A stretch of 64,000 nucleotides of DNA, taken from positions 806,001-870,000 of the forward strand of contig JAHCBC010000001.1 in NCBI GenBank assembly GCA_019634595.1, given 5' to 3'. This DNA comes from Akkermansiaceae bacterium (GTDB lineage: Bacteria; Verrucomicrobiota; Verrucomicrobiia; Verrucomicrobiales; Akkermansiaceae). Positions 33,900 through 42,783 of the stretch are shown here, in pieces. Under the pieces are notes generated by a model. That model saw only the letters and a program-made list of their open reading frames with translations, was not told the DNA's origin and made no database searches. The translations under genes and the position numbers were made by a program. Positions within the stretch are counted from its first letter, which is position 1. The number at the start of each line of letters is the position of its first letter.

Positions 33900-34384
33900 A
33901 CCGGGAAAGCGTCCCACCCAGTCTGCGAACCATGACCTTCCAAGGCAAGATTACCCGCCAAAAAACGATTGTGAATAACTTGTGAGAACCCGGATACAGT
34001 CGCGAAATGCAGTGATATCAAGGCCTCCGGTGCGTGGAATGAGTGATTGGAACAAATGTATCACTCCTATTACGGGTCCAAGTCTTACAATGTAGTTTAT
34101 TCACCGGTGATTTGGAGCTTGATGGCTCGTTTGGATTCGTAACTAGCTTGAATTAAAAATATTGTGATGATTTAGAAAAAGATCCGCCCAGCTCTCCACA
34201 AGTTATTCACATCACGGGGAACCACCCGAAATGCCTTAGATTGCGACGTTTTCGTTTCCAATCGAGGATCCCGCGCGGTGCAGAATGCTATGATCGAGGG
34301 ATTGTGAATAACTTGTGCAAATGGCCGATTTTGATCCGGCAAGGGGATGCCAATCGGATTTGTATTCATAACGCTCCTCCGTGC
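33900..34384. other. AT-rich non-coding region with clustered DnaA boxes: candidate replication origin (oriC)
   Basis: No gene in 485 bases. The 15-mer TGTGAATAACTTGTG occurs at 33970-33984 (+), 34197-34211 (-) and 34303-34317 (+); the two plus copies agree over 18 bases. Each contains TTATTCACA, a perfect match to the relaxed DnaA box TTATNCACA, and CACAAG next to it, the arrangement of tandem boxes in many origins. A fourth, TTATTCACC, is at 34099-34107. An AT-rich stretch (34148-34180) lies between boxes and could be the unwinding element. Base composition is far below the window average. Neighbours are fbp and, two genes on, smc. An alternative is a DnaA-titrating or regulatory cluster. 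Confidence 0.5.
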
Positions 34385-35389
34385 TCAGCCGCCTCTGTCG
34401 CTCCGCATGGCCTTGAGGTCCCCACCGCCGGGCGGTGACATCCAGGAGACGAGCAGGGCAAAGGCGATGATTCCGAGGATGACAAGGATCGCACCGGTCA
34501 GCGCGATCCCGCGGGGCCATGATTCGTTCAGAAAGGTGACGCCCAGCAACATGGCGAAAATCAGCTCCGAAGCCTGCATGGATTCCGCCGCTCCCAGTGC
34601 GATCGGTTGGTCCCTAACCATGCCCGTCGCTTCGAAGAAAAGGATCGTGGCGATCACGCCCGCACTGAGGGCGACCCCCGCCGCCAGCCCGATCTGGCCC
34701 GGAGAGGGCAGGCCGGCTTGGGTGAAACCAAAGACCGCGACCAGGATCCACAGTGGCTGGCTGACCAGGGTCATGCCGAACACCCGCTGCGCGGCGGTCA
34801 GCTCTTCTTTGGTCCGCTCCAGATGGAGCAGCAGCAGGCGGTTGCCCAGAGGGTAGGCAACAGCGCCGACGATCACACAACCGGCCGCGATCCATGCCTG
34901 CGCATCCAGCGGTTCGCCACGCTGCCCGGTCTGCATCAGGATCACGCCGGAAAGGATGAGGAGGGATATGGCGATGCCGGAGGAGGGGATCCGCCTCCTT
35001 TCATCCCGATAGATGAAAGGCGAGCAGAGCATCCCGGCGATGACCGTGAACTGGAAGGTGCCCGCCACCAGCCACGACGGGCCGCTGGAGGCCGCATAGG
35101 AGAGCGTGCCATAGAATAGGAGGAAACCGATGGCACCGCACTTCAACCACGCCCAGGGATGGGCGGTGATCGAAAGCAGGATCGGCCGGACACCGCCCTG
35201 CCATGGCATGAGGGGAAGCAGCAGGGGAAGGGTGATGAAATAGCGCAGGCTGGCAGTCCAGGCCCAGTGGCCGCCATCGGTGGCGCTCGCGCGGTTCAGC
35301 ACGTAGGTGAGCGTGAAGAACAACGCGGAGCAGAATGCGATGAACACCGCGAGCACGGGACGGCGTCGGACGTTGCCGGAGGAGATCAT
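34385..35389 (-). CDS. EamA/EmrE-type (drug/metabolite) membrane transporter
   Basis: 334 residues from the ATG at 35389, about ten membrane helices. The first helix (LAVFIAFCSALFFTLTYVLNR) and WTASLRYFITLPLLLPLM fit the ten-helix 'multidrug resistance efflux transporter' branch of the DMT superfamily. It probably exports a small molecule across the inner membrane; the substrate cannot be told. The upstream part of the open frame (to 35524) is Pro/Arg-rich and unlikely to be coding. Confidence 0.82.
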   Translation of the reverse strand: MISSGNVRRRPVLAVFIAFCSALFFTLTYVLNRASATDGGHWAWTASLRYFITLPLLLPLMPWQGGVRPILLSITAHPWAWLKCGAIGFLLFYGTLSYAASSGPSWLVAGTFQFTVIAGMLCSPFIYRDERRRIPSSGIAISLLILSGVILMQTGQRGEPLDAQAWIAAGCVIVGAVAYPLGNRLLLLHLERTKEELTAAQRVFGMTLVSQPLWILVAVFGFTQAGLPSPGQIGLAAGVALSAGVIATILFFEATGMVRDQPIALGAAESMQASELIFAMLLGVTFLNESWPRGIALTGAILVILGIIAFALLVSWMSPPGGGDLKAMRSDRGG

Positions 35390-35566
35390 GGCGGATCGGG
35401 AGACAGGTGGCGCACCGTCGGCCCCGAAGGTAGTGGGGGTTGCGGATTTGCCAACGGGAATGCACCGCTTCCGGGGGCAATGAAATTGGGGGCGGAGCGG
35501 TGGCCACCCGGCCATGCGCTCCACCCCCGTTTTCCCTCTCCTGTCTGGAGATCTTTTGTCGCGCCG

Positions 35567-38500
35567 TCAGGCATCCAGCCGCAGGGCGGCTTTCTGGGCG
35601 GCGGTCTTCGCCTCGCCCTTATGGGCGTCGGACGCCGCGTCGGAGTGCGTGAGGCGCATGCCGACCGGCTTGGAAACTCCGAACTCCTCCATCGTCACGC
35701 CATACATGACATCGGCGCGGGCCATGGTCCGCTTCGAGTGGGTGACGATGATGAACTGGCTGCGGTCGATGAAGCGGTCCAGCACCTTGACGAAACGGTT
35801 GATGTTCGACTCGTCCAGTGGCGCGTCCAGCTCGTCCAGCACGCAGAACGGGCTGGGCTTGATCATGTAGATCGAGAACAGCAGGGCGACGGCGGTCATC
35901 GACCGCTCACCACCGGAAAGCAGCGTGATGGATTGGAGCTTCTTGCCGGGCGGCTTGGCGATGACTTCGATGCCGGATTCCAGCGGGTCGGACTCATCCA
36001 GCAACATGAGGTCCGCTTCGCCCTTCTCGCCGAAGAGTTCCTTGAACATGCCGCGGAAGTTCACCTTCACCTGGGCGAAGGTCTCCGCGAACAGGCGCTG
36101 GGTTTCCGTGTTGATCCGCTCGATCACCTCCAGCAACTCGGCCTTCGAGCTGACGAGATCCTCGTGCTGGTTGCGGAGGAAATTGTAACGCTCCTCCAGT
36201 TCCTCGAACTCTTCGATGGCATCGAGGTTCACCGGTCCCATCGCATCGAGGCGGCGCTTGATGTCGGTGACGATGCTTTCGACGAAGGACCAGTCCGGCT
36301 CACCGGTCATCTCGCCCGGAATCTCATCATCATCGGACTTGGTGGCGTCCACCACCATCACGGGCATTTCCTCTTCCTCCGACTCATCGCCGGAGACGAT
36401 GGTCTGGCGGCCACCGCGTGCCTGCATCGCCTTTTGCGAAGCGATGCTCGCCAGCAGCGCGTGGGCGTCAGGCTCGAAGGTGGCAAGCTCGATCTGGTAG
36501 CGCTCCTGGATCGCGTTGACGAGGCTCTCGATGCGAAGGTCCAGCTTGGTCGCGGCGACTTCCTCGCGGCCTTTCTGTTCGTTCACCTGCGCATGGTCCC
36601 GGCGGACGGCGGCGAGGGCGATCTCGGCGGCTTCGATGGCCTCCAACAACACGGCACGACCGGCGGCACGGGACTCGATTTCGACCTCCAGATCCTCCAC
36701 CTCGCAGCGATGGGTTTCGCATTCCTCGGCAAGGCGGGAGTTCTCCGCGATGGCGGCCTCGATCCGTTGGTCGAAGGAGGAAATCTCCGTCTCGCGGCGG
36801 ATGGCGATCTCGCGGAGCTCGGACAGGCGGGCCTCCATCGGCTTCTGCTGTTCCTCGGCGGATTGCTTCGCGCGGCGCTCCACGGCCAGTTCTGTGCGGA
36901 GCTGGTTCAGTTCCTCCGTGATTTCCTGCTCGCGGCGGGTGACGGAATCCGACTCCGACTGGAGGCGGCGGCTTTCCGTTTCCAGACCTTCCAGTCGCTC
37001 GCGGGCGGAGGCCAGTTCGGACTCCAGGTGCTCGCGGCCTTCAGCGGCGGCGCGTTCGCGGTTCTCCAGTTCACCACGCTCCCAGCGGATGTTCTCCAGC
37101 TTGGTTTCGAGGTTCTCCACCTCGCGGCTGGCGAGGCTGAGCTGGCCCTGGAGGGTGGAGAGATCCACCTTCTGGCGTTGCAGGCGTTCGCGGGAAACCT
37201 CGACTTCCTCTCTGAGTTGCTCGAGGCGGGCTTCCAGTTCGGCCACGCGGTTGCGGGCGGCTTCGTCGGCGGCGGTCAACGCGGCGACTTCCGCTTCCAG
37301 CGTGCGGACCTCGTTCTGGCGTTCCAGGAAGGAGGCATTTCCTTCAGGGGTCGCACCGCCGCGCAGCGTGCCTTCGCCGCCGAGGATCACTCCGGCGAGC
37401 GTGATGATGGTCACGCCCGGATGATTCGGGCGCAGGCGCAGGGCGGTGCTGAGGTTCGGGACGATGAGTGTTTTATCGAGCAGCTTCTCGATGATGGGGG
37501 TGACACGGCGGTCGGACTTCACCCGGTCCAGCGCCCATGCGGTGGCACCTTCCGGCAGTGCCTCCATCTGCGTGCCGCTGCTGTGGCCGATGAAGGTTTC
37601 CGGGAGGATGGCGGCGATGCCGAGACTCTTCTCCGTGAGCCGCTGGATGATGGCTTCCGCCACGTTCTGGTCTTGCACCAGCACCGTCTGGAGGTGGCTG
37701 CCGAGGGCGGCCTCGATGGCACGGGCGCAGGTGTTGTCCGCCTCGATGAAGGAGGCGAGGACGCCGTGGATGCCTGGCTTGAACTCATCCGGCTGGCCGA
37801 GACCTTTCAGTACGTTCTGCGTGCCTTTTTCAAAGCCCTCGCCGCTCTCGACGAGCTGGCGGACGGCCTGGAGACGGGCCGCGCGCTGGGCGAGGATCTT
37901 GTTCGACTCGGTGGCCGCGGTGCGGGCGGCGTCGAGGTCCCCGCGGGTGTGCTGGTAGCCGCGTTCCGCTGCCTGGAAAGTCTCCTCCAACTCCGCAAGC
38001 ATGGAGCCGGTCTGCTGGACCTCATCCGCGATGCGGGTCTGCTCACTGCGGGATTCCTCGATCGCGATGGTCTGGCGCTGCTCCTCATCCGCAAGCTGGC
38101 GGGCGCGTTCGCGCGTCCCTTCAAGCTGGGCGAGCGCGCTCTCGATCTTCGCCTGCATGGAGGCGATGATCGTCTGGGTGCGGTTCGCTTCGCCGCGGGT
38201 CTCGCGGAGCGTCGCCTCGATGCGGTTGCGCTCGTCACGCGTGCCTTGCGTCCGCTGCTCCTGTTCGGAAAGCAGGATCTCCTGCTCCGCGATGCGGCGG
38301 CTCAGTTGGTCGAGCGCCTCGTTGGCGGCGATGACGTCGAACTCCTGCTGCGCGAGCTTCTCGCGGGTGGCGGCGATGTCCTCGTGGTTCTGGCGGATGC
38401 GGGACTCAAGCTCGGCTTTCCTCTCCTCGTTGAAGGCCATCCGGCCGGATGCGGAGGTCAGCGCGTTGCGGTGCTCGTTGAGACGCTGGCGGAGTTCCGC

Positions 38501-39349
38501 GAGTTCGCCCTCGAACGTGCGGGCTTCGGAACGCGCTTCGGAAACGGCCTGCTCTTTCGCGGGGAGCTGCATCTGCAGCTCGGTGTCGCGGACTTCGAGG
38601 CCATGGATCGAGGTTTCCAGCTCGGCGCGTTCCGCGGAAAGCTCCACGAATTTCCGATGACCCAGATGGGTGTCCAGCACGCGGGTGTCCGCAGCCAGCG
38701 CCTGATAGCGGCGGGCCTTCGCCACTTGGCGGCGGAGGGAGTTCATCCGGCGCTCCTGCTCCGCCAGCACGTCGGAGACACGCAGCAGGTTGGCCTCCGT
38801 GTATTCCAGCTTGCGGAGCGCTTCCTTTTTCTCGCGCTTGAACTTGGTGATCCCGGCGGCTTCCTCGAAGACCGCGCGGCGTTCCTCCGGCTTGGAGGAA
38901 AGGATCTGGTCGATCTGGCCCTGCGCCATGATCGAGTAGGCGGTGCGGCCGATGCCAGTGTCCATGAGCATGTCATGGATGTCCTTCAGGCGGCACAGCG
39001 TGTTGTTGATCCGGTATTCGGAGCGGCCGTCGCGGAACACCCGGCGGGTGATGGATACCTCGTTGAAGTCCACCTTCAGCGACTCCTCGCAGTCCGCCAT
39101 GGTCAGCGTGACTTCCGCCATGCCCAGCGGCTTCCGTTTCTCGGTGCCGTTGAAGATGACGTCCGCCATCTCGCCGCCGCGCAGGGCCTTGGCGGAGGTC
39201 TCGCCGAGCACCCAGCGGATGGCATCGACGACGTTGGATTTGCCGCATCCGTTCGGACCGACGATGCCGGTCACGCCTTGGGCGAATTCGAACACGGTCT
39301 TGTCCGCGAACGACTTGAAGCCGTGGATCTCCAGTGTTTTTAAATACAT
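35567..39349 (-). CDS. smc: Chromosome segregation ATPase SMC
   Basis: 1260 residues with complete SMC layout: Walker A GIVGPNGCGKSN (about residue 30), long coiled coil, hinge around 520-640 (PGIHGVLASFIEAD), second coiled coil, ABC signature LLSGGERSMTAVALL and Walker B CVLDELDAPLDESN near the C-terminus. It dimerises and, with ScpA/ScpB (not in the window), organises and separates newly copied chromosomes. The gene stands alone. Confidence 0.97.
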   Translation of the reverse strand: MYLKTLEIHGFKSFADKTVFEFAQGVTGIVGPNGCGKSNVVDAIRWVLGETSAKALRGGEMADVIFNGTEKRKPLGMAEVTLTMADCEESLKVDFNEVSITRRVFRDGRSEYRINNTLCRLKDIHDMLMDTGIGRTAYSIMAQGQIDQILSSKPEERRAVFEEAAGITKFKREKKEALRKLEYTEANLLRVSDVLAEQERRMNSLRRQVAKARRYQALAADTRVLDTHLGHRKFVELSAERAELETSIHGLEVRDTELQMQLPAKEQAVSEARSEARTFEGELAELRQRLNEHRNALTSASGRMAFNEERKAELESRIRQNHEDIAATREKLAQQEFDVIAANEALDQLSRRIAEQEILLSEQEQRTQGTRDERNRIEATLRETRGEANRTQTIIASMQAKIESALAQLEGTRERARQLADEEQRQTIAIEESRSEQTRIADEVQQTGSMLAELEETFQAAERGYQHTRGDLDAARTAATESNKILAQRAARLQAVRQLVESGEGFEKGTQNVLKGLGQPDEFKPGIHGVLASFIEADNTCARAIEAALGSHLQTVLVQDQNVAEAIIQRLTEKSLGIAAILPETFIGHSSGTQMEALPEGATAWALDRVKSDRRVTPIIEKLLDKTLIVPNLSTALRLRPNHPGVTIITLAGVILGGEGTLRGGATPEGNASFLERQNEVRTLEAEVAALTAADEAARNRVAELEARLEQLREEVEVSRERLQRQKVDLSTLQGQLSLASREVENLETKLENIRWERGELENRERAAAEGREHLESELASARERLEGLETESRRLQSESDSVTRREQEITEELNQLRTELAVERRAKQSAEEQQKPMEARLSELREIAIRRETEISSFDQRIEAAIAENSRLAEECETHRCEVEDLEVEIESRAAGRAVLLEAIEAAEIALAAVRRDHAQVNEQKGREEVAATKLDLRIESLVNAIQERYQIELATFEPDAHALLASIASQKAMQARGGRQTIVSGDESEEEEMPVMVVDATKSDDDEIPGEMTGEPDWSFVESIVTDIKRRLDAMGPVNLDAIEEFEELEERYNFLRNQHEDLVSSKAELLEVIERINTETQRLFAETFAQVKVNFRGMFKELFGEKGEADLMLLDESDPLESGIEVIAKPPGKKLQSITLLSGGERSMTAVALLFSIYMIKPSPFCVLDELDAPLDESNINRFVKVLDRFIDRSQFIIVTHSKRTMARADVMYGVTMEEFGVSKPVGMRLTHSDAASDAHKGEAKTAAQKAALRLDA

Positions 39350-39473
39350 TCCGACAGGAAAGGTTAGAGGTTACGCCCGAGAGGGAAGTGGGCAACGGGG
39401 AGCTTACCTGCGGATCCGGTGACGGCAATCAGTGAGGATGATTTGCGCTATATGTGGTGTTGTTTTATAGATA

Positions 39474-39495
39474 AAAATACCATATGTGGTATTTT
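39474..39495. promoter_or_regulatory. Inverted repeat, possible operator or smc-side hairpin
   Basis: AAAATACCA (39474-39482), TATG, TGGTATTTT (39487-39495): a perfect 9-bp stem. A partial second copy of ATATGTGGT lies at about 39450. It sits upstream of smc (minus) and of the fusion nuclease gene (plus), so it may be an operator or the terminator of a lost gene. Confidence 0.4.
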
Positions 39496-39604
39496 GGGGT
39501 ATTTAACCATTATTTAGTATTCCGCAGGGATACCCCCGGAATCATTGGAACAGAGCACGATGGAAGCGGGGGAGGGTCCGCCCCTTCGAAGCCCGGTTGG
39601 CACC

Positions 39605-39679
39605 GCTGCCTTACTTCACTCCCGCGGCGGTCATCGCGGCGAACCACTTCGCGGCCATCTTTTCCTAGCCTTGGGGTTT
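39605..39679 (-). pseudogene. Left direct repeat: broken 3' end of an SGNH hydrolase gene
   Basis: 69 of 75 bases match 40905-40979, exactly 1300 bases apart. On the minus strand it would code for the last 21 residues of an SGNH hydrolase, ending AGVK and TAA, but a TAG replaces the Gln codon (CAG) near its start. Differences include silent ones, so it is not a fresh copy; it looks like a displaced gene end left by integration at this site. Confidence 0.8.
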
Positions 39680-39764
39680 GTCAGGGAAAGCGCGATGACG
39701 GGAGTAGGTAGAGGCGGCATCACTTGACAGCCAGTGGATTTTTCATTCCTTCCTTGGTTCATTC

Positions 39765-40886
39765 ATGCAGCCTGAAGATCGATCGTTCTCGCTAAAAGAC
39801 CCTGTCGAAATGGAACGGCGGAAAGGAATGCTTTCGCATCCTCATATGGAGCCGCTTACCCAGTATTTGGAAAGACTGCGAAGTGATCGCGGGATTGGTC
39901 GCGAAACCCCTGATTTCGATCCTTGCGATGGAGGAATTCGTGCGAAACTCCTTTTTCTTCTGGAAGCTCCTGGACCTCGAGCTGTTGGGTCTTCGTTTGT
40001 TTCCCGGAATAATCCGGACCAGACGGCCAGAAACATGAACAGTCTGCTTCAAGATTCTCTGTTGCCGAGGGCCGACACGATTCTCTGGAACATAGTTCCT
40101 TGGTATGTGGGCAACGGCAGGAAAATCAGAAAGGTGACTCCGGAGGATATTGAGCAGGCGACTCCCTATCTGAGTGAACTTGTGGCACTACTTCCGAATC
40201 TGGAAGGGATTGTTCTGGTTGGTAAGAACGCCCAATCTGCCCGGAACATCATCTCATGTGTCACCAACGCGCGGATATTCGAGGCACCGCATCCAAGCCC
40301 CCAAGCGTTCAATGTCTATCCATACAAACGGGAGGAGGCTCGGGCTGTTTTTCTTGAGGCCTCCGCATTCATCAAGTCTCGCCAGAAAGGTCCTGCCTTA
40401 TCCGAAGCAAAACCTACCTTTCCTGCGATACGATTGCTTCATCAAAGGATAGGCTCCGTCAGCAATTCACATGTGGGGGCCGATTTCGAAGATCTCGCCC
40501 GAAAATTCTTTGCCCTGCAAGGGATTGACCTTCTTCCAAGGTTTCCACTTGGGATTGGGTTGTCTGATTTGAAGGGGATTCATCGCTTTGATCTCGGTTC
40601 CGAGTCCCCGAAGATCATTGTTGAGTGTAAATCACACCGCTGGACTGCTTCGGGTTTGGTGCCTAGTGCCAAGATGGCCGTTTGGAACGAAGCCATGTAT
40701 TACTTTCTCCTGGCCCCTCGTGACTACCGGAAGATTTTTTTCGTCCTCCATGATCGGAGAAAGGGGAATGGAGAAAGCCTGTTATCCTATTACCGGCGCA
40801 CCCGTCATCATCTGATTCCTGAGGGGGTGGAATTCATCGAATGGGACGAGTCCGCCAACGGAGTGGTGGGAATTGAGAGATCCTGA
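39765..40886 (+). CDS. Uracil-DNA-glycosylase-like domain fused to a PD-(D/E)xK nuclease domain
   Basis: 373 residues. Residues about 25-205 are UDG-superfamily: LEAPGPRAVG (E67-A-P-G70, as in the GEAPG motif of families 4/5), ILWNIVPWYVG, GIVLVGKNAQ, and PHPSPQ (H176). Residues about 230-340 are a restriction-type nuclease: E242 in ADFEDLARKFF, D276 in HRFDLG, and E287-C-K289, giving D-x10-E-x-K. One protein thus may sense a base change and cut the DNA. GC is near 47-50% against well over 60% around it, and it sits between 75-bp direct repeats, both signs of transfer. A defence or repair role is inferred; stand-alone UDGs of this subfamily are common, but I do not know this fusion as described. 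Confidence 0.75.
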   Translation: MQPEDRSFSLKDPVEMERRKGMLSHPHMEPLTQYLERLRSDRGIGRETPDFDPCDGGIRAKLLFLLEAPGPRAVGSSFVSRNNPDQTARNMNSLLQDSLLPRADTILWNIVPWYVGNGRKIRKVTPEDIEQATPYLSELVALLPNLEGIVLVGKNAQSARNIISCVTNARIFEAPHPSPQAFNVYPYKREEARAVFLEASAFIKSRQKGPALSEAKPTFPAIRLLHQRIGSVSNSHVGADFEDLARKFFALQGIDLLPRFPLGIGLSDLKGIHRFDLGSESPKIIVECKSHRWTASGLVPSAKMAVWNEAMYYFLLAPRDYRKIFFVLHDRRKGNGESLLSYYRRTRHHLIPEGVEFIEWDESANGVVGIERS

Positions 40887-40904
40887 AAGGGGAATTATTC
40901 TCTG

Positions 40905-40979
40905 GCTGCCTCACTTCACTCCCGCAGCGGTCATCCCGGCGAACCACTTCGAGGCCATCTTTTCCTGGCCTTGGGGGTT
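40905..40979 (-). repeat. Right direct repeat: 3' end of the intact SGNH hydrolase gene
   Basis: Partner of 39605-39679 (69/75 identical, same orientation). Here the sequence is the functional end of the SGNH gene including its TGA stop. The 1225 bases between the repeats hold only the UDG-nuclease gene. Confidence 0.85.
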
Positions 40980-41624
40980 CGGATGCGCCCAGTCGAAGGT
41001 GTCCGTGCCCGGGAGGGCCGGATTCTCCACCCAGCCTTTGTAATGATCGATGGCCACCACCGGTGAGTCCGCCGTGGAGAGACGCTCCGCCATGCCTGCG
41101 AAGAGGGGGCGGAATTCCACCGATGCGCCACCGTTGAATGCGAGCTGGCCAACGAACACCTTCACCTTCGGGTTCCGCACCCGCAGTTCACGGACCAGAT
41201 CCTCAAGTGGCGCGATGATCTCCGCCGCCGGATCCGTCGTCTTCTGGTCATTCGTGCCGAGATGGACCAGGACCACGTCCGGTGTGCCGATCTGTGGCAA
41301 CGCGGCCTTCACCTTCGTCACCACGAAGGCGGTCTTCGCTCCATAGTAGCCCTCATGGTCCGCATCAAACGGGCGGCCCTCCGCCGTGTCCGGCCACGTT
41401 GCCGAGGCATTGAGACCTTTGGTGCGCGTGCCGATGAAGTCGAAGGCGATGCCCGCTTCGGCCAGCTTCCGTTGCAGGGGCAGCCGGTAGGTGTATTCCT
41501 CCGGCTTGTTGCCGCCCTGGGTGATGGAGTCACCCATGCAAAGGATCTTCAACGGCTCCGCGGCGGACAGACCGCTTGCGAGGAAGGCGAAGGACAGGGC
41601 CAATCTGATCGAGGAACCGATCAT
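40911..41624 (-). CDS. SGNH/GDSL-family hydrolase, exported
   Basis: 237 residues from the ATG at 41624, which overlaps the ROK gene stop by ATGA. Signal peptide to about SAAEP. Block I GDSIT (Ser33 nucleophile), block III GTND, and the catalytic Asp/His in DWAHPN near the C-terminus. Such enzymes remove acyl groups from sugars, lipids or polysaccharides. Coupling to a sugar kinase hints at carbohydrate deacetylation outside followed by sugar phosphorylation inside. Its last 69 bases recur at 39605 as a broken copy. Confidence 0.88.
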   Translation of the reverse strand: MIGSSIRLALSFAFLASGLSAAEPLKILCMGDSITQGGNKPEEYTYRLPLQRKLAEAGIAFDFIGTRTKGLNASATWPDTAEGRPFDADHEGYYGAKTAFVVTKVKAALPQIGTPDVVLVHLGTNDQKTTDPAAEIIAPLEDLVRELRVRNPKVKVFVGQLAFNGGASVEFRPLFAGMAERLSTADSPVVAIDHYKGWVENPALPGTDTFDWAHPNPQGQEKMASKWFAGMTAAGVK

Positions 41625-42640
41625 TGGAAGAGTTCGCGCGCCGTGTAGGCCATGCCGATGGCGGCCGCGCCATCGCCACCGATGGCCCATTCGAAACGGG
41701 TCGTCTCCTTCTCAGGATCCAGCGGGCTGTGGCAATAGACCGGCCAGGCACGGTCCTTGAAGCCTTCCTTGATCCAGTCCATGTAGTCGTCACGGAAAGA
41801 GGACTCAGCCAGACCACCACCGATCACCACGAGGCCGGGGTCGAAGGTCCGGACAAGATCCGCGATGGCATAGCCGAGGATGAAGCCCTGTTGCTTGAAG
41901 ATGGAAATGGCCAGCGCGTCCCCTTGGGCGGCGAAGTCACGCAGGCGGAATGCCTTCTCCTCGATCGGCGGATTCCCTTCGTTGAGCGGGTGGCCCGCGT
42001 TCTCCGGTTTGGCGAGTTCAATGCCCACACGGCGGCGCAGCGCGACGAGCGAGACCCATGCCTCCGCGCAGCCCTTCAGGCCGCAGGAGCATTTCGGCAG
42101 TTCGCCATCATCCTCGCGGAAAGGAACGCTGATGTGGCCCACCTCGAGCGCGAGGCCGTTCATGCCTTCGAAACTGCGGCCACCCGGAAGGACGAAGCCA
42201 CCACCCAGGCCGGTGCCGGGTGCGACGAGCAGCAGGCTGCCGAGGTGCTTGTTGCGCAGCGCGTATTCTCCCAGTGCGGCGGCATTGCCGTCGTTGGTCA
42301 TGAAAACGGGGATGCCCGTGCGATCGGAAAGTTTGCCGCGGATGTCGGTGCCCACCCAGTCCTCGCCGAGGTTCGCGCGGCCCCAGATCACGCCATCGCT
42401 GCTCGGTGCGGGGACGTCCAGACCGATGCCGCGGATCTTGTCGCGGGGGATGCCTGCGTTCGCCGCCAGTTCGTCGAGAGCCTTGTCCAGTTGGCCGAAG
42501 GTGGATTCGTAGCCGTCCTTCACCTGGCTCCGTACTTCCACGTATGGTCCTACCTGTTCCCCCTGGGAATCGACGATGATGGATTTCACGGTGGTGCCGC
42601 CGATATCGAGGCCGACAAAGTGGGAGGTGGGATCGGACAT
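41621..42640 (-). CDS. ROK-family sugar kinase (glucokinase-like)
   Basis: 339 residues. ATP-binding GLDIGGTTVKS, sugar-site NDGNAAALGE, GTGLGGGFV and the ROK zinc motif CSCGLKGCAEAW (C-x-C-G-x2-G-C-x-E) are all present, and no DNA-binding domain precedes them, so it is an enzyme and not a repressor. Likely phosphorylates glucose or an N-acetyl or related sugar at O6. First gene of a two-gene operon with the SGNH hydrolase; divergent from the amidase gene. Confidence 0.92.
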   Translation of the reverse strand: MSDPTSHFVGLDIGGTTVKSIIVDSQGEQVGPYVEVRSQVKDGYESTFGQLDKALDELAANAGIPRDKIRGIGLDVPAPSSDGVIWGRANLGEDWVGTDIRGKLSDRTGIPVFMTNDGNAAALGEYALRNKHLGSLLLVAPGTGLGGGFVLPGGRSFEGMNGLALEVGHISVPFREDDGELPKCSCGLKGCAEAWVSLVALRRRVGIELAKPENAGHPLNEGNPPIEEKAFRLRDFAAQGDALAISIFKQQGFILGYAIADLVRTFDPGLVVIGGGLAESSFRDDYMDWIKEGFKDRAWPVYCHSPLDPEKETTRFEWAIGGDGAAAIGMAYTARELFQ

Positions 42641-42783
42641 AAAGGATGATGGAAATTAAGCGGTGCCAGCATGTTTGGAACGCCTTGGGGTGTCAAGATC
42701 CGGCCCGCTGGGATCACGGTGTGAAGGAACGCCGGATGCCCTCACAAGCAGTTAAGTTCATCCCTTTTTACATTCCCATTTTC

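Larger units (their letters stand above)
39350..39764. other. Low-GC intergenic region upstream of the fusion nuclease gene
   Basis: 415 bases without a convincing gene. It holds an AT-rich segment with a 9-bp inverted repeat (39474-39495), the left direct repeat (39605-39679, a broken copy of the SGNH gene end), and a consensus -35 box TTGACA at 39724-39729 without a good -10 box. It marks the left border of a low-GC insertion. Confidence 0.65.

Noticed and set aside
34172-34520. Short open frames in the candidate origin
   Set aside because: They have no start context, no motif, and cross the DnaA-box repeats; the stretch is treated as non-coding.
35159-39343. A 1394-codon open frame on the plus strand opposite smc
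   Set aside because: It mirrors the smc gene in a high-GC region, where antisense frames stay open; the protein is His/Arg/Gly-rich and has no domain, while the minus frame is a perfect SMC.
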